Source of the DNA: DASZBX01 sp035943635
GTDB lineage: Bacteria; Actinomycetota; Actinomycetes; Streptomycetales; Catenulisporaceae
NCBI GenBank assembly: GCA_035943635.1
Contig: DASZBX010000051.1
Location: 1-64,000 of the forward strand
DNA: 64,000 bases
Direction of reading: 5' to 3'
The notes under the pieces are model-generated. The model did no database searches, was not told where the DNA came from, and saw only the letters and a program-made list of their open reading frames with translations. Both the position numbers and the translations under genes were made by a program. Below are positions 55,039-63,381 of the stretch, one piece after another (within the stretch, counting starts at the first letter, position 1; each line of letters starts with the position of its first letter).

Positions 55039-57282
55039 ATGAGTGAGCGACGTGACGACCAGGCCGCGATCGCCGGGCGGCAGCCGCCCCCGCCGATCGC
55101 CGGGAAGGCCGGCTGGGACGAGGTGGACGTCCGGGCGGTGGACACCGTCCGGCTGCTGGCGGCCGACGCGGTGCAGAAGACCGGCAACGGCCACCCGGGA
55201 ACCGCGATGAGCCTGGCGCCGGTGGCGTACCTGCTGTTCCAGAAGGTGCTGCGGCACGACCCGGCGGACGAGCACTGGCTCGGCCGGGACCGGTTCGTGC
55301 TCTCCTGCGGGCACACCAGCCTGACCCTGTACATCCAGCTCTACCTCAGCGGCTACGGCCTGGAGCTCGACGATCTCAAGGCTCTGCGCACCTGGGGTTC
55401 GAAGACCCCGGGCCACCCGGAGTACCGGCACACCCGTGGGGTGGAGATCACCACCGGGCCGCTGGGCCAGGGGCTGGGCGCGGCGGTCGGGATGGCGCTG
55501 GCGGCCCGGCGCGAGCGCGGGCTGCTGGACCCGGACGCGGCGCCCGGCGCCAGCCCGTTCGACCACCACGTGTTCGTCCTGGCCTCGGACGGCGACCTGA
55601 TGGAGGGCGTCACCTCGGAGGCCAGCTCGTTCGCCGGGCACCAGGAACTGGGGAACCTGGTGTTGATCTACGACCAGAACCGGATCTCGATCGAGGACGA
55701 CACCGACGTGTCGTTCAGCGAGGACGTCGCCGCCCGGTACGCCGCGTACGGCTGGCACGTGCAGACCGTGGACTGGGCGAAGACCGGCGAGTACGTCGAG
55801 GACGTGGACGAGATGCTCGCCGCGATCGACGCGGCCAAGGCCGAGACCGGCCGCCCGTCGATCATCGTGCTGCGCTCGATCATCGGCTGGCCCGCGCCGA
55901 CCAAGCAGAACACCGGCAAGGCGCACGGCTCGGCCCTGGGCGACGAGGAGATCGCCGGGACCAAACGGCTGCTCGGCTTCGACCCCGACCGGGACTTCAT
56001 CGTCGAGGACGAGGTGCTGGCCCGCGCCCGCGAGGTCAAGGACCGCGGCGAACAGGCGCACGCCGGCTGGCAGGAGGACTACGACGCCTGGCGCGGCGCG
56101 CACCCGCAGAACGCCGAACTGCTCGACCGGCTGCGCGAGCAGCGCCTGCCGGACGGCTGGACCGACGCGCTGCCGGTCTTCGAACCGGACGGGAAGGGCA
56201 TGGCGACCCGCGCGGCGTCCGGCGAGGTGCTGACCAAACTCGCGCCGGTCCTGCCGGAACTGTGGGGCGGCTCGGCGGACCTGGCCGAGAGCAACAACAC
56301 GACGATGGAAGGCGAGCCGTCCGCGGTCCCGGCCGACCGGCAGACCTCGATGTGGCACGGCGGCCCGTACGGCCGGACCCTGCACTTCGGGATCCGCGAG
56401 CACGCGATGGGCGCGATCCTCAACGGCATCGCGCTGCAGAGCCTGACCCGCCCGTACGGCGGCACGTTCCTGGTGTTCAGCGACTACATGCGCCCGTCGG
56501 TGCGGTTGGCCGCGCTGATGCAGCTGCCGGCGACGTACGTCTGGACGCACGACTCGATCGGCCTGGGCGAGGACGGCCCGACCCACCAGCCGATCGAGCA
56601 CCTGGCCGCGCTGCGCGCGATCCCGGGCCTGGACGTGGTCCGGCCGGGTGACGCGAACGAGACCTCCGTGTGCTGGCGCACGATCCTCGAGCACGGCGAC
56701 CGGCCGGCCGGGCTGGTGCTGACCCGGCAGAAGCTGCCGGTGCTCGACCGCGGCCCGGACGGGTTCGCCTCCGCGGACGGCGCGTCCCGCGGCGGCTACG
56801 TCCTGGCCGAGGGCGCGAGCATGGCCGCGGACCAGAGCAGCGCGCCGGTGCCGGACGTGATCCTGATCGCCACCGGCTCCGAGGTGCACATCGCGATCGA
56901 GGCCCGCGAGCTGCTCGGCGCGGCCGGGGTCGCGGCCCGGGTGGTGTCGATGCCGTGCCGGGAGTGGTTCGCCGCCCAGCCGCACTCCTACCAGGACCAG
57001 GTCCTGCCGCCCGGGGTGCGGGCCCGGGTGAGCGTGGAGGCCGCGGTCGGCCAGGGCTGGCGCGACCTGGTCGGGGACGCGGGCCGGATCGTCAGCCTGG
57101 AGCACTTCGGCGCCTCGGCCGACTACGAGACCCTGTACCGCGAGTTCGGCCTCACCCCCGAGGCGGTGGCCGACGCCGCGCGGGCCAGCATCCACGACGC
57201 CGCAGCCGGCTCGGTCCGGCCCGGCGGGCAGCGGCCCGCGTCCGCGCCCACGACCGGAGGCACGGGCGACCGCCCGGCCTGA
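55039..57282 (+). CDS. tkt: transketolase
   Basis: 747-residue thiamine diphosphate enzyme of the pentose phosphate pathway. DAVQKTGNGHPGTAMSLAP (N-terminal signature with catalytic His), GPLGQGLGAAVGMALAARRE, and the ThDP motif SDGDLMEGVTSEAS. Pyr domain: GGSADLAESNNTTM, FGIREHAMGAILNG; C-terminal domain from about 610. Full length with a short extra N-terminus and a low-pattern tail. ATG after GAAGGAG, followed by a strong terminator. Single-gene unit; may be an extra copy supplying erythrose 4-phosphate for aromatic precursors, or a plain housekeeping gene. Confidence 0.95.
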   Translation: MSERRDDQAAIAGRQPPPPIAGKAGWDEVDVRAVDTVRLLAADAVQKTGNGHPGTAMSLAPVAYLLFQKVLRHDPADEHWLGRDRFVLSCGHTSLTLYIQLYLSGYGLELDDLKALRTWGSKTPGHPEYRHTRGVEITTGPLGQGLGAAVGMALAARRERGLLDPDAAPGASPFDHHVFVLASDGDLMEGVTSEASSFAGHQELGNLVLIYDQNRISIEDDTDVSFSEDVAARYAAYGWHVQTVDWAKTGEYVEDVDEMLAAIDAAKAETGRPSIIVLRSIIGWPAPTKQNTGKAHGSALGDEEIAGTKRLLGFDPDRDFIVEDEVLARAREVKDRGEQAHAGWQEDYDAWRGAHPQNAELLDRLREQRLPDGWTDALPVFEPDGKGMATRAASGEVLTKLAPVLPELWGGSADLAESNNTTMEGEPSAVPADRQTSMWHGGPYGRTLHFGIREHAMGAILNGIALQSLTRPYGGTFLVFSDYMRPSVRLAALMQLPATYVWTHDSIGLGEDGPTHQPIEHLAALRAIPGLDVVRPGDANETSVCWRTILEHGDRPAGLVLTRQKLPVLDRGPDGFASADGASRGGYVLAEGASMAADQSSAPVPDVILIATGSEVHIAIEARELLGAAGVAARVVSMPCREWFAAQPHSYQDQVLPPGVRARVSVEAAVGQGWRDLVGDAGRIVSLEHFGASADYETLYREFGLTPEAVADAARASIHDAAAGSVRPGGQRPASAPTTGGTGDRPA

Positions 57283-57314
57283 GCCGGCCGCCGATCGGCT
57301 CGGCGGTGACCACG

Positions 57315-57358
57315 ACGGCCGATGCCCCCGGGAACACACTCCCGGGGGCATCGGCCGT
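57315..57358 (+). terminator. 19-bp perfect stem after transketolase
   Basis: Arms 57315-57333 and 57340-57358, exact complements, 6-nt loop ACACAC, followed by TCACCTTTTTG. A textbook intrinsic terminator 33 bp after the tkt stop; it could also stop transcripts from the minus side. Confidence 0.9.
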
Positions 57359-57375
57359 TCACCTTTTTGTCGCGG

Positions 57376-57486
57376 CTACTTCCAGACGACGGTGTCGCCG
57401 AGGAACTTCATGTCCTGGGCGCTCAGGCCGCCCTTGGAGGTGTTGCCGTCGTTGTACCAGACCACGTCGCCGTCGTCGCAGTGCTC
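57376..57486 (-). pseudogene. 3' tail of an unknown gene
   Basis: The minus frame ending with TAG at 57376 reads CDDGDVVWYNDGNTSKGGLS, then QDMKFLGDTVVWK. It looks like genuine protein code with a Trp-Lys C-terminus, but beyond about 57486 it runs into plus-strand nitroreductase code. No start is present. Family not recognised. Confidence 0.45.
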
Positions 57487-57983
57487 TGCGGGCGCCGTCC
57501 GGCGGGTTCGCGCAGGGCTGGGCTTTCCTGGCGCTGACCGGGGAATCCGATCGCCGGCGGTTCTGGACGTCGGTGCCCAACGCGGTCGAGCACTGCCCGG
57601 AACTGTCCCCGGCGCCCGTGATCATCGTGCCGCTGGCCCGGGAGCGGTCCTACACGGAGCGCTGCACCCAGCCCGAGAAGACCTCGGAGAACCCTGATAC
57701 CGGCCCCGAGTTCACGGTGCCCTACTGGTATATCGTCGCGGGCACGGCCTCGCTGCTGATGTTGCTCACCGCGGTGGACCGCGGCCTGGACGCGTGCTTC
57801 TTCACCATCTCGCCGCCGGAAGTCCCGGTCTTCCGCGCCACGTTCGCCGTTCCCGAGGACTACGACCCGATCGGCGCCGTCACCGTCGGCTAACGGGCAC
57901 CCGACCTGCCCCCGCAGGCCGGCCGGATCGCCGAGCGCCGCCTGGGAATCGAGCAACTGGTGCACTACGGTCAGTGGAACCCG
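57483..57983 (+). pseudogene. nitroreductase-family gene, truncated and with nonsense codon
   Basis: From about 57483 the frame reads LRAPSGGFAQGWAFLALTGE, PVIIVPLARERSYTERC, VPYWYIVAGTASLLMLLTAV, PEDYDPIGAVTVG and then TAA at 57891-57893. The same frame continues after the stop as RAPDLPPQAGRIAERRLG and IEQLVHYGQW, which is the normal C-terminus of this family. So one base change (for example TAC to TAA) made a stop. The first about 50 residues, with the FMN-binding Arg motif, are missing at the junction with the minus-strand tail. Confidence 0.75.
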
Positions 57984-58117
57984 GACCAGCGCCGACCACA
58001 GGATTCGGTGGCGTCTGCACCGCCGGTTCCGCCTGCGCCCGCATGACATCGGCTTGACGGGGCATTCGTGACCCGGGCCGTATGCGGGTGCTGCGGTCAC
58101 CAGGAGAGGACGAGGCG

Positions 58118-58765
58118 ATGGCCCGGTTGGGCAAGACGAAGGAGTTGGCCGTCCGGGCACGCCGGGCGACCAGCCGCGGCGTGTGGGTCAGCGGGCGCGG
58201 GCTGGTCGACGAGGTGGTCGGCGCCGCGGCGAAGCTGCCGGTCCGGGACCGGGCGGCGCTGCGCGCCCAGTACCCGGGCCGCACCCCCGACCAGGTGGCC
58301 GACGCGCTGGTGCGCGCGGCCGCCCGGTCCACCGGCGCGGTGGGCGCGACAGTCGGGGTGTGGGCCGTGCTGCCGATAGTGCCGGCCTTCCCGGTGGAGG
58401 TCGCGGCCGAGACCCTGACCGTGGTGGCGCTGGAGATCAAGCTCGTGGCCGAACTGCACGAGGTGTACGGACTGGCCCTGACCGGCTCGGTGATCGACCG
58501 GACCTCCGGCTACGCCGCGGCGTGGGCCAACCGGCGCGGGGCCGTGCTGGTGCCCGGCGGCCTGGTGCTGGCCGTGGGCTCCCCGGTGCGCAAGCGGCTG
58601 ACCCGCCGGCTGGCCCGCCGGGCCGGTCGCAGCACCCTGTCGCTCAGCCCGCTGCTGACCGGCGCGGTCGTCGGCGCGGTGCTCAACCGCCGGGAGACCC
58701 GCCGGGTCGGGCACACCGTCCTGGGCGGCCTGCAGAAGGACCCGAACGCGCAGCGCGACTGGTAA
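58118..58765 (+). CDS. hypothetical membrane-associated protein
   Basis: 215 residues. A basic helical N-terminus (TKELAVRARRATSRGVWVSG), a hydrophobic pair of helices (ATVGVWAVLPIVPAFPVEVA, ETLTVVALEIKLVAELHEVY), another hydrophobic stretch (GAVLVPGGLVLAVGS) and a basic region RKRLTRRLARRAGRS before LSPLLTGAVVGAVLNRRETR. The pattern resembles EcsC-like or similar actinobacterial proteins of unknown role. ATG at 58118 with AGGAGAGGACGAGG upstream. Stands alone. Confidence 0.7.
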   Translation: MARLGKTKELAVRARRATSRGVWVSGRGLVDEVVGAAAKLPVRDRAALRAQYPGRTPDQVADALVRAAARSTGAVGATVGVWAVLPIVPAFPVEVAAETLTVVALEIKLVAELHEVYGLALTGSVIDRTSGYAAAWANRRGAVLVPGGLVLAVGSPVRKRLTRRLARRAGRSTLSLSPLLTGAVVGAVLNRRETRRVGHTVLGGLQKDPNAQRDW

Positions 58766-58806
58766 GCAGTGCGGCGCGCATCAGAGGTCGAAGTAAGAGC
58801 CGGCGG

Positions 58807-59073
58807 TCATCCGCTCACCGGCCGCGGCTGCCGCCGCGGCTGGTGACCGTGGTCGGCGACCCATCCGGCGAGGAGCTTCAGGGCCTCGCCGGAGGGCGAT
58901 CCGGGATCGGCCAGGAACGTGAACAGGGTCTGGTCCGGGTCGCCGGGGAAGGCCAGCGCCTCGGTCTGCAGGGTCAGCAGGCCGACCACCGGGTGATGCA
59001 GGACTTTGATGTGATGACTGACCTGGACCACCTTCTGCCCGGCCCACCAGCGCCGGTAGAACTCGCTCTTCAT
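58807..59073 (-). pseudogene. XRE regulator with MmyB-type ligand domain, 3' tail
   Basis: About 88 codons: SEFYRRWWAGQKVVQVSHH, VLHHPVVGLLTLQTEALAFP, DPDQTLFTFLADPGSPSGEA. This is the end of the MmyB-like ligand-binding domain of XRE-family regulators (patterns E-F-x-R-W-W, H-P-V-V-G-x-L-T-L, D-Q-x-L). The N-terminal XRE helix-turn-helix and most of the ligand domain are missing. The break is at 59070-59073, exactly where the SDR tail begins on the other strand. Confidence 0.75.
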
Positions 59074-59293
59074 GGCGCCACTGCTGCCCGAGCCCTTCGG
59101 CGATCCCGAGGCCGTGGCGGACACGGTCATGGCGGTGCCGGCCCTGGACGAGCCGCCGCTGCGCCTGGCGATCGGCGCGGACGCGGTCGAGAACATCCGC
59201 GCGTCACTGCGCTCCCGGCTGGCCGAACTCGACAAGTGGGAGTCGTTCCCGGGTTCGGCGGCCGCTGCCACGGCCACGGCCCAAGCGGCCTGA
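59072..59293 (+). pseudogene. short-chain dehydrogenase, 3' tail
   Basis: About 73 codons: PLLPEPFGDPEAVADTVMAV, DEPPLRLAIGADAVENIRA, SRLAELDKWESF. This is the C-terminal substrate-lid part of a classical SDR (pattern P-L-R-L-x-x-G-x-D-A then R-x-x-E-L-x-x-W). The Rossmann fold with TGxxxGxG and YxxxK is gone. MmyB-type XRE regulators are commonly divergent from an SDR they control, so both tails come from one such pair. Confidence 0.75.
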
Positions 59294-59395
59294 CCGCGCC
59301 CGGCGGCCGGACCGTGCACCACCGGCACGGCTCCGGCCGGCGGGCGAGGGTCTTGACGGACCCGAACCCGGGGGGTTGTTACTTCCGGGCTCCTG

Positions 59396-59644
59396 CTACT
59401 TCTTCGGGCCCGCGCTCCCGCCGGCGGTCGCCCGCTGCGCGGCCAGGTGCCGGTCGTACTGACCGCTGGCCAGACCGTGCGGGCTCACCCCCAGCGATCG
59501 CAGCAGGCGGGCGTGGCGGCCGGTGTCCACCAGCCCGGCGGAGCCGTCCCGTTGCACCTTCGCCAATCGGGCGGCGGCGGTGTGTCGATCTCCGCCGAGC
59601 TGGCTGACGAGAGTGGCGATCTGGCGGCAATCATAAAGCGGCAT
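59396..59644 (-). CDS. small hypothetical protein
   Basis: 82 residues, soluble and basic. MPLYDCRQIATLVSQLGGDR, then HTAAARLAKVQRDGSAGLVD and LLRSLGVSPHGLASGQYDRH. Ribosome site AGAAGGG before the ATG at 59644; a longer in-frame reading to 59746 lacks one. Family not recognised. Lies between the decayed XRE/SDR pair and the end-joining genes. Confidence 0.6.
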   Translation of the reverse strand: MPLYDCRQIATLVSQLGGDRHTAAARLAKVQRDGSAGLVDTGRHARLLRSLGVSPHGLASGQYDRHLAAQRATAGGSAGPKK

Positions 59645-59804
59645 GGGCGAACCCTTCTCACAGCGCGAATGTGAATATGCCCTTCCGGAAGCAGTCAACC
59701 GCACATCGCCCATGAACGCACCCCTATTCCGCAGAAGCGCAGCCATTCTGGTATGTAGGGCCGGGCTTTTAGTCCCAACGGCCTATTCTTACGACCGGCG
59801 CCGC

Positions 59805-60731
59805 TCACGGCAGACGGCATGCCGCGCTCTCGTCTAAGAGGTCGGCGAACAGATCGCCGTCCTGGGCGAGGCGGGTCAGGACGTCGTCGGCGGTGAACTC
59901 GAGCACCTTGGCCGCCGCCGCGGCCCGGGCCTTCGCGCCGCGGCGCCGGGCGGCCTGCTCGACCTCGGCCCAGCTGACCGGGGCCGACACGGTCGGATGC
60001 GGTCCGGCCCGCAGAGTGTAGGGCGCGGCGGTGGTCTTCGCGGTCGAGTTCTGGCTCCAGTCGACGAAGACCCGGCCCTCGCGCAGGGACTTGGTCATCT
60101 TGTGGATCGCCAGGTCCGGGACCGCGGCGTGCAGACGCTCGGCGAGGTCCTTGACATAGGCCACCACGTCGGCCGCCGGACTGGGAACCAGCGGAACGTA
60201 CAGATGCAGGCCCTTGGAACCGCTGGTCTTGGCCCAGGCGGTCAGCCCGTCGGCCGCGAGCAGGTCGCGGGCGAGCAGGGCCAGGTGCGCGCAGTCCCCG
60301 ATCGCCCGGCCCGGACCGGGATCCAGGTCGATCACCAGGCGGTCGTGCAGGTCCGGCTCGGGGGAGACCCACTGCGGCACGTGGATCTCCAGGGCGTAGT
60401 GATTGGCCATGTACATCAGCTCGGCCATGGAATCGAGGGCGACGTACGGCTTGGTCGGCCCTTCACGGCTGGGGACCTGGACGGTCGAGACCCACTCGGG
60501 TGTCCCGGCCGGCGGGTGTTTGGCGTAGAAGGTCGGGCCGCCCACGCCCTCGGGGAAGCGCACGAACGTCGCCGCCCGCCCGCGCACGTGCGGCAACAGC
60601 GCCGGGCCGACCTGGGCGTAGTAGTGCAGGGCCTCGCCCTTGGTCCAGCCGGTGGCCGGCCACATCGGCTTCTGCAGGTGGGTCAGGACCATCGGGTGGC
60701 CGTCCACTGTCGTCTGTGCGCGTTCCGTCAT
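59805..60731 (-). CDS. ligD: LigD-type DNA polymerase/primase domain protein
   Basis: 308-residue stand-alone polymerase of the archaeo-eukaryotic primase superfamily as found in LigD; fills ends in non-homologous end joining. THLQKPMWPATGWTKGEALH opens the domain; LVIDLDPGPGRAIGD holds the catalytic Asp pair; WAKTSGSKGLHLYVPL is the nucleotide-binding segment; VDWSQNSTAKTTAAPYTLRA is typical of the family. ATG at 60731 after AGGAT; 31 bp divergent from the Ku gene, so one region drives both. Symbol used for the polymerase part only. Confidence 0.92.
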   Translation of the reverse strand: MTERAQTTVDGHPMVLTHLQKPMWPATGWTKGEALHYYAQVGPALLPHVRGRAATFVRFPEGVGGPTFYAKHPPAGTPEWVSTVQVPSREGPTKPYVALDSMAELMYMANHYALEIHVPQWVSPEPDLHDRLVIDLDPGPGRAIGDCAHLALLARDLLAADGLTAWAKTSGSKGLHLYVPLVPSPAADVVAYVKDLAERLHAAVPDLAIHKMTKSLREGRVFVDWSQNSTAKTTAAPYTLRAGPHPTVSAPVSWAEVEQAARRRGAKARAAAAAKVLEFTADDVLTRLAQDGDLFADLLDESAACRLP

Positions 60732-60762
60732 ATCCTGGAACTCCCCGTATATGAGGTGCATG

Positions 60763-61827
60763 ATGCCAACGTCCGCAAGAAGTTCTTGGAAGGGTGCCAT
60801 CTCGTTCGGGCTGGTCACCGTGCCGGTCCGGCTCTATCCGGCGGTCCGGGAGCACAGTGTGCCGTTGCATCAGGTGCACGTGAAGGACGGCTCCCGGGTC
60901 CGGATGAAGCGCTTCTGCGAGGCCGAGGACAAGGAGATCCCGTACGAGGAGATCGGCCGCGGGTACGAGTCGCCCGGCGGGCCCACGGTCGTGCTCACCG
61001 GCGAGGACCTGGCGACGTTGCCGGTCGGGTCGAAGAAGGTGATCGACGTGCTCGCCTTCATCGACGCCGGTGACATCGACCCGTTGATGTTCTCCAAGGC
61101 CTATTACGTCGGCACCGACCAGGCCGGGGCGAAGCCGTACGTGCTGCTGCGCGAGGCGCTGACCGAATCGAACCTGGTCGCCGTCACGAAGGTGACCCTC
61201 TCCACGCGCGAGTCCCTGGCGGTGCTGCGCGTGCACGATGACGTGCTCGTGCTCCAAACGATGCTGTGGCCGGACGAGCTGACCCCGGCGACGGACGTGA
61301 CCCCCGACCTGAAGGCCACGGTTCGCCCGCAGGAACTGGCGATGGCGCACAGCCTGATGGACACGCTGTCCGAGGGCTTCGACCTCGGGCAGTTGCGCGA
61401 CGAGTACCAGGATGCGCTCCAAGGGGTCGTCGACGCGCGGCTGGAGGGCGCCGAGGTGCCGCACGAAGGGCCGCCGCGGGTGGTCGGGGACAACGTGATC
61501 GACCTGATGGCCGCGCTCAAACGCAGCGTGCGCGCGGCCGAGTCCGCCCGGGGCGGGAACGGCGCGCGGGCGCGGGGCAGTGACGACGCGGAGCCCGAAT
61601 CCGACTCCGAGGCCGAGTCCGCTTCCGCACCGAAGGCCGCCGCAGCGGCGGCGACCAGGAAGCGCGCCCCGGTGAAGAAGGCGACCACGCCTTCGGCCAG
61701 GAAGACCGCCCCGGCCGCCGGAAAGAAGACCGCGCCCGCGAAGAGCGCCGCGAAGACCGCGGCCAAGAGCCCGGCGAAGAAGACGGCGGCCACGGCGACC
61801 CAGCCGCCGCGACGCCGGGCGTCCTGA
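60763..61827 (+). CDS. ku: Ku DNA end-binding protein
   Basis: 354 residues. Ku core at about 1-260: SSWKGAISFGLVTVPVRLYP (family start W-x-G-x-I-x-F-G-L-V), VRMKRFCEAEDKEIPYEEIG, KATVRPQELAMAHSLMDTLS. The remaining about 90 residues are a Lys/Ala/Pro-rich basic tail (KKATTPSARKTAPAAGKKTA) as in actinobacterial Ku, which aids DNA binding. Several ATGs lie in phase just upstream; 60763 gives the usual MPTSARS start. Confidence 0.95.
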   Translation: MPTSARSSWKGAISFGLVTVPVRLYPAVREHSVPLHQVHVKDGSRVRMKRFCEAEDKEIPYEEIGRGYESPGGPTVVLTGEDLATLPVGSKKVIDVLAFIDAGDIDPLMFSKAYYVGTDQAGAKPYVLLREALTESNLVAVTKVTLSTRESLAVLRVHDDVLVLQTMLWPDELTPATDVTPDLKATVRPQELAMAHSLMDTLSEGFDLGQLRDEYQDALQGVVDARLEGAEVPHEGPPRVVGDNVIDLMAALKRSVRAAESARGGNGARARGSDDAEPESDSEAESASAPKAAAAAATRKRAPVKKATTPSARKTAPAAGKKTAPAKSAAKTAAKSPAKKTAATATQPPRRRAS

Positions 61828-61887
61828 ACTTCCCGCGCAGAGCAGTCGGCTCGACTGGTGCGGCAATCGGCAGGAAGGACCAGGTGC

Positions 61888-62274
61888 ATGGCATACAGCG
61901 CAGAGGTGGGCACCGAACTCGGGGCCGACCACCGGTTGATCGAGTTGCTGGGCCGGCAGCTGGACCTGGAGACCGACCCGGCCCGCCGCCAGGCCGCGGC
62001 GGACAAGATCGCGGGCATCATCGACTGGCACGAGAAGTTCGACCGCGCGTACCTCGGCGCGGACGAGCCCGCGGACAGCGCCGAGCAGACCGCCGAAACC
62101 GCCGCTGCCGCGTCGCTGGACGAACTGCTCGCCCGGGCGCGGCGGCACATCCGCCAGGAGGAGGACCACACTCTGCCCGCGTTCGAGTCCCACGCCCACT
62201 GGATGGTCCTGGAGGACCTCGGCGAGCGGGCCCGCGAGATGCGCCAGGCCCGCTCGGTCCGCCCGGGCCGCTGA
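61888..62274 (+). CDS. hemerythrin-like protein
   Basis: 128 residues. TELGADHRLIELLGRQLDL carries the first HHE His, then IDWHEKFDRAYLGADEPAD, and RARRHIRQEEDHTLPAFES holds the last His-Glu set. Compared with normal about 180-residue relatives the middle is short and odd, so metal binding may be incomplete. ATG at 61888 after AGGAAGGACC. Lies between Ku and the ligase gene, 18 bp from the latter; its place in the repair locus is unexplained. Confidence 0.72.
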   Translation: MAYSAEVGTELGADHRLIELLGRQLDLETDPARRQAAADKIAGIIDWHEKFDRAYLGADEPADSAEQTAETAAAASLDELLARARRHIRQEEDHTLPAFESHAHWMVLEDLGERAREMRQARSVRPGR

Positions 62275-62292
62275 GCCGCCGATGACGCGCCG

Positions 62293-63339
62293 ATGAGCCG
62301 CCCGACCGCCGGCCGATCGGGTACGACGGCGCACAATCCCTGGTCGGAGCTGCCGCTGCTCGCGCCGATGCTCGCCACGCCCGGACGGCTGCCGTCCCCG
62401 GAGGCCGACGCCGAGTTCGGGTACGAGGTCAAATGGGACGGCATCCGGGCCGTGGCGTACCTGGACGGCGGCCGATTGCGCCTGCTCTCACGCACCGGCC
62501 GCGACATCACGCCCGCCTGCCCGGAATTGGAACCCCCGCCGTCTGCGCTGGCTGCGCACGCGCTTGTTCTGGACGGCGAGGTCGTGGCCTTCGACCAGGG
62601 CGGCAAGCCGTCCTTCGCCGCGCTCCAGTCCCGGATGCACCTGCGGGACCCGACGACCGCGGCGCGGGAGGCCGACAGCTGCCCGGTGACCTACATCGTC
62701 TTCGACCTGATCCATCTGGACGGACACGATCTGACCGGTCTCGAGTACCGCGACCGGCGCGAGCTGCTGCGGTCGCTCGGCGTCGAGGCGGCCGGAGCGT
62801 GGACCTGCCCCGACTACCAGATCGGGCACGGCGCCGACCTGGCCGACGCGACCCGGCGGCACGGCCTGGAAGGCGTGATCGCCAAACGGCTCGATTCGCC
62901 CTACCTGCCCGGCCGGCGCAGCTCCCACTGGATCAAGATCAAGCACCTGCGGATGCAGGAGGTCGTGATCGGCGGGTGGACCCCGGGCGAGGGGCGCCGC
63001 GACACGACCCTGGGCGCGCTGCTGCTCGGCGTCCCGGGGCGCGGCGGGCTCGAGTACGTCGGCCATGTGGGCACGGGTTTCACCGACCGGGCGCTGCGGG
63101 ATCTGCGCTCCCGGCTGGACGCGGTCGGCGCCGACCGCAGTCCGTTCACCGACCGGATGCCGGAGTCGGCCGCGGCCACCGCCCGGTGGGTGCGGCCGGT
63201 GATCGTCGGCGAGGTGGTGTACGCCGATCGGACCCCTGGCGGCATGCTGCGCATGGCGTCCTGGCGCGGGCTGCGCCCGGACAAAAACCCTGGCGAGGTC
63301 CGGTTCGACGACGAGCGGACGGCGAATGACGACGGGTGA
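62293..63339 (+). CDS. ligD: ATP-dependent DNA ligase, LigD ligase domain
   Basis: 348-residue stand-alone ligase. Adenylated Lys in motif I, FGYEVKWDGIRAVAYLD; motif III VTYIVFDLIHLDGHDL; motif IV LEGVIAKRLDSPYLPG; motif V SSHWIKIKHLRMQEVV; OB fold to 310. In LigD the polymerase, phosphoesterase and ligase domains are usually fused; here polymerase (59.8-60.7 kb) and ligase are separate and no phosphoesterase is seen. ATG 18 bp after the hemerythrin-like gene; no obvious ribosome site, so translational coupling is likely. Confidence 0.92.
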   Translation: MSRPTAGRSGTTAHNPWSELPLLAPMLATPGRLPSPEADAEFGYEVKWDGIRAVAYLDGGRLRLLSRTGRDITPACPELEPPPSALAAHALVLDGEVVAFDQGGKPSFAALQSRMHLRDPTTAAREADSCPVTYIVFDLIHLDGHDLTGLEYRDRRELLRSLGVEAAGAWTCPDYQIGHGADLADATRRHGLEGVIAKRLDSPYLPGRRSSHWIKIKHLRMQEVVIGGWTPGEGRRDTTLGALLLGVPGRGGLEYVGHVGTGFTDRALRDLRSRLDAVGADRSPFTDRMPESAAATARWVRPVIVGEVVYADRTPGGMLRMASWRGLRPDKNPGEVRFDDERTANDDG

Positions 63340-63368
63340 AGCGGCGACCCTGGATCGCGTGACAGTCC

Positions 63369-63374
63369 TATGAT
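63369..63374 (+). promoter_or_regulatory. -10 box for a leaderless transcript
   Basis: TATGAT ends 7 bp before the ATG at 63382, a distance that places the start of transcription at or next to the ATG. Leaderless mRNAs with this layout are common in actinomycetes, and there is no ribosome site. The -35 region is not clear. Confidence 0.45.
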
Positions 63375-63381
63375 CAACGGC

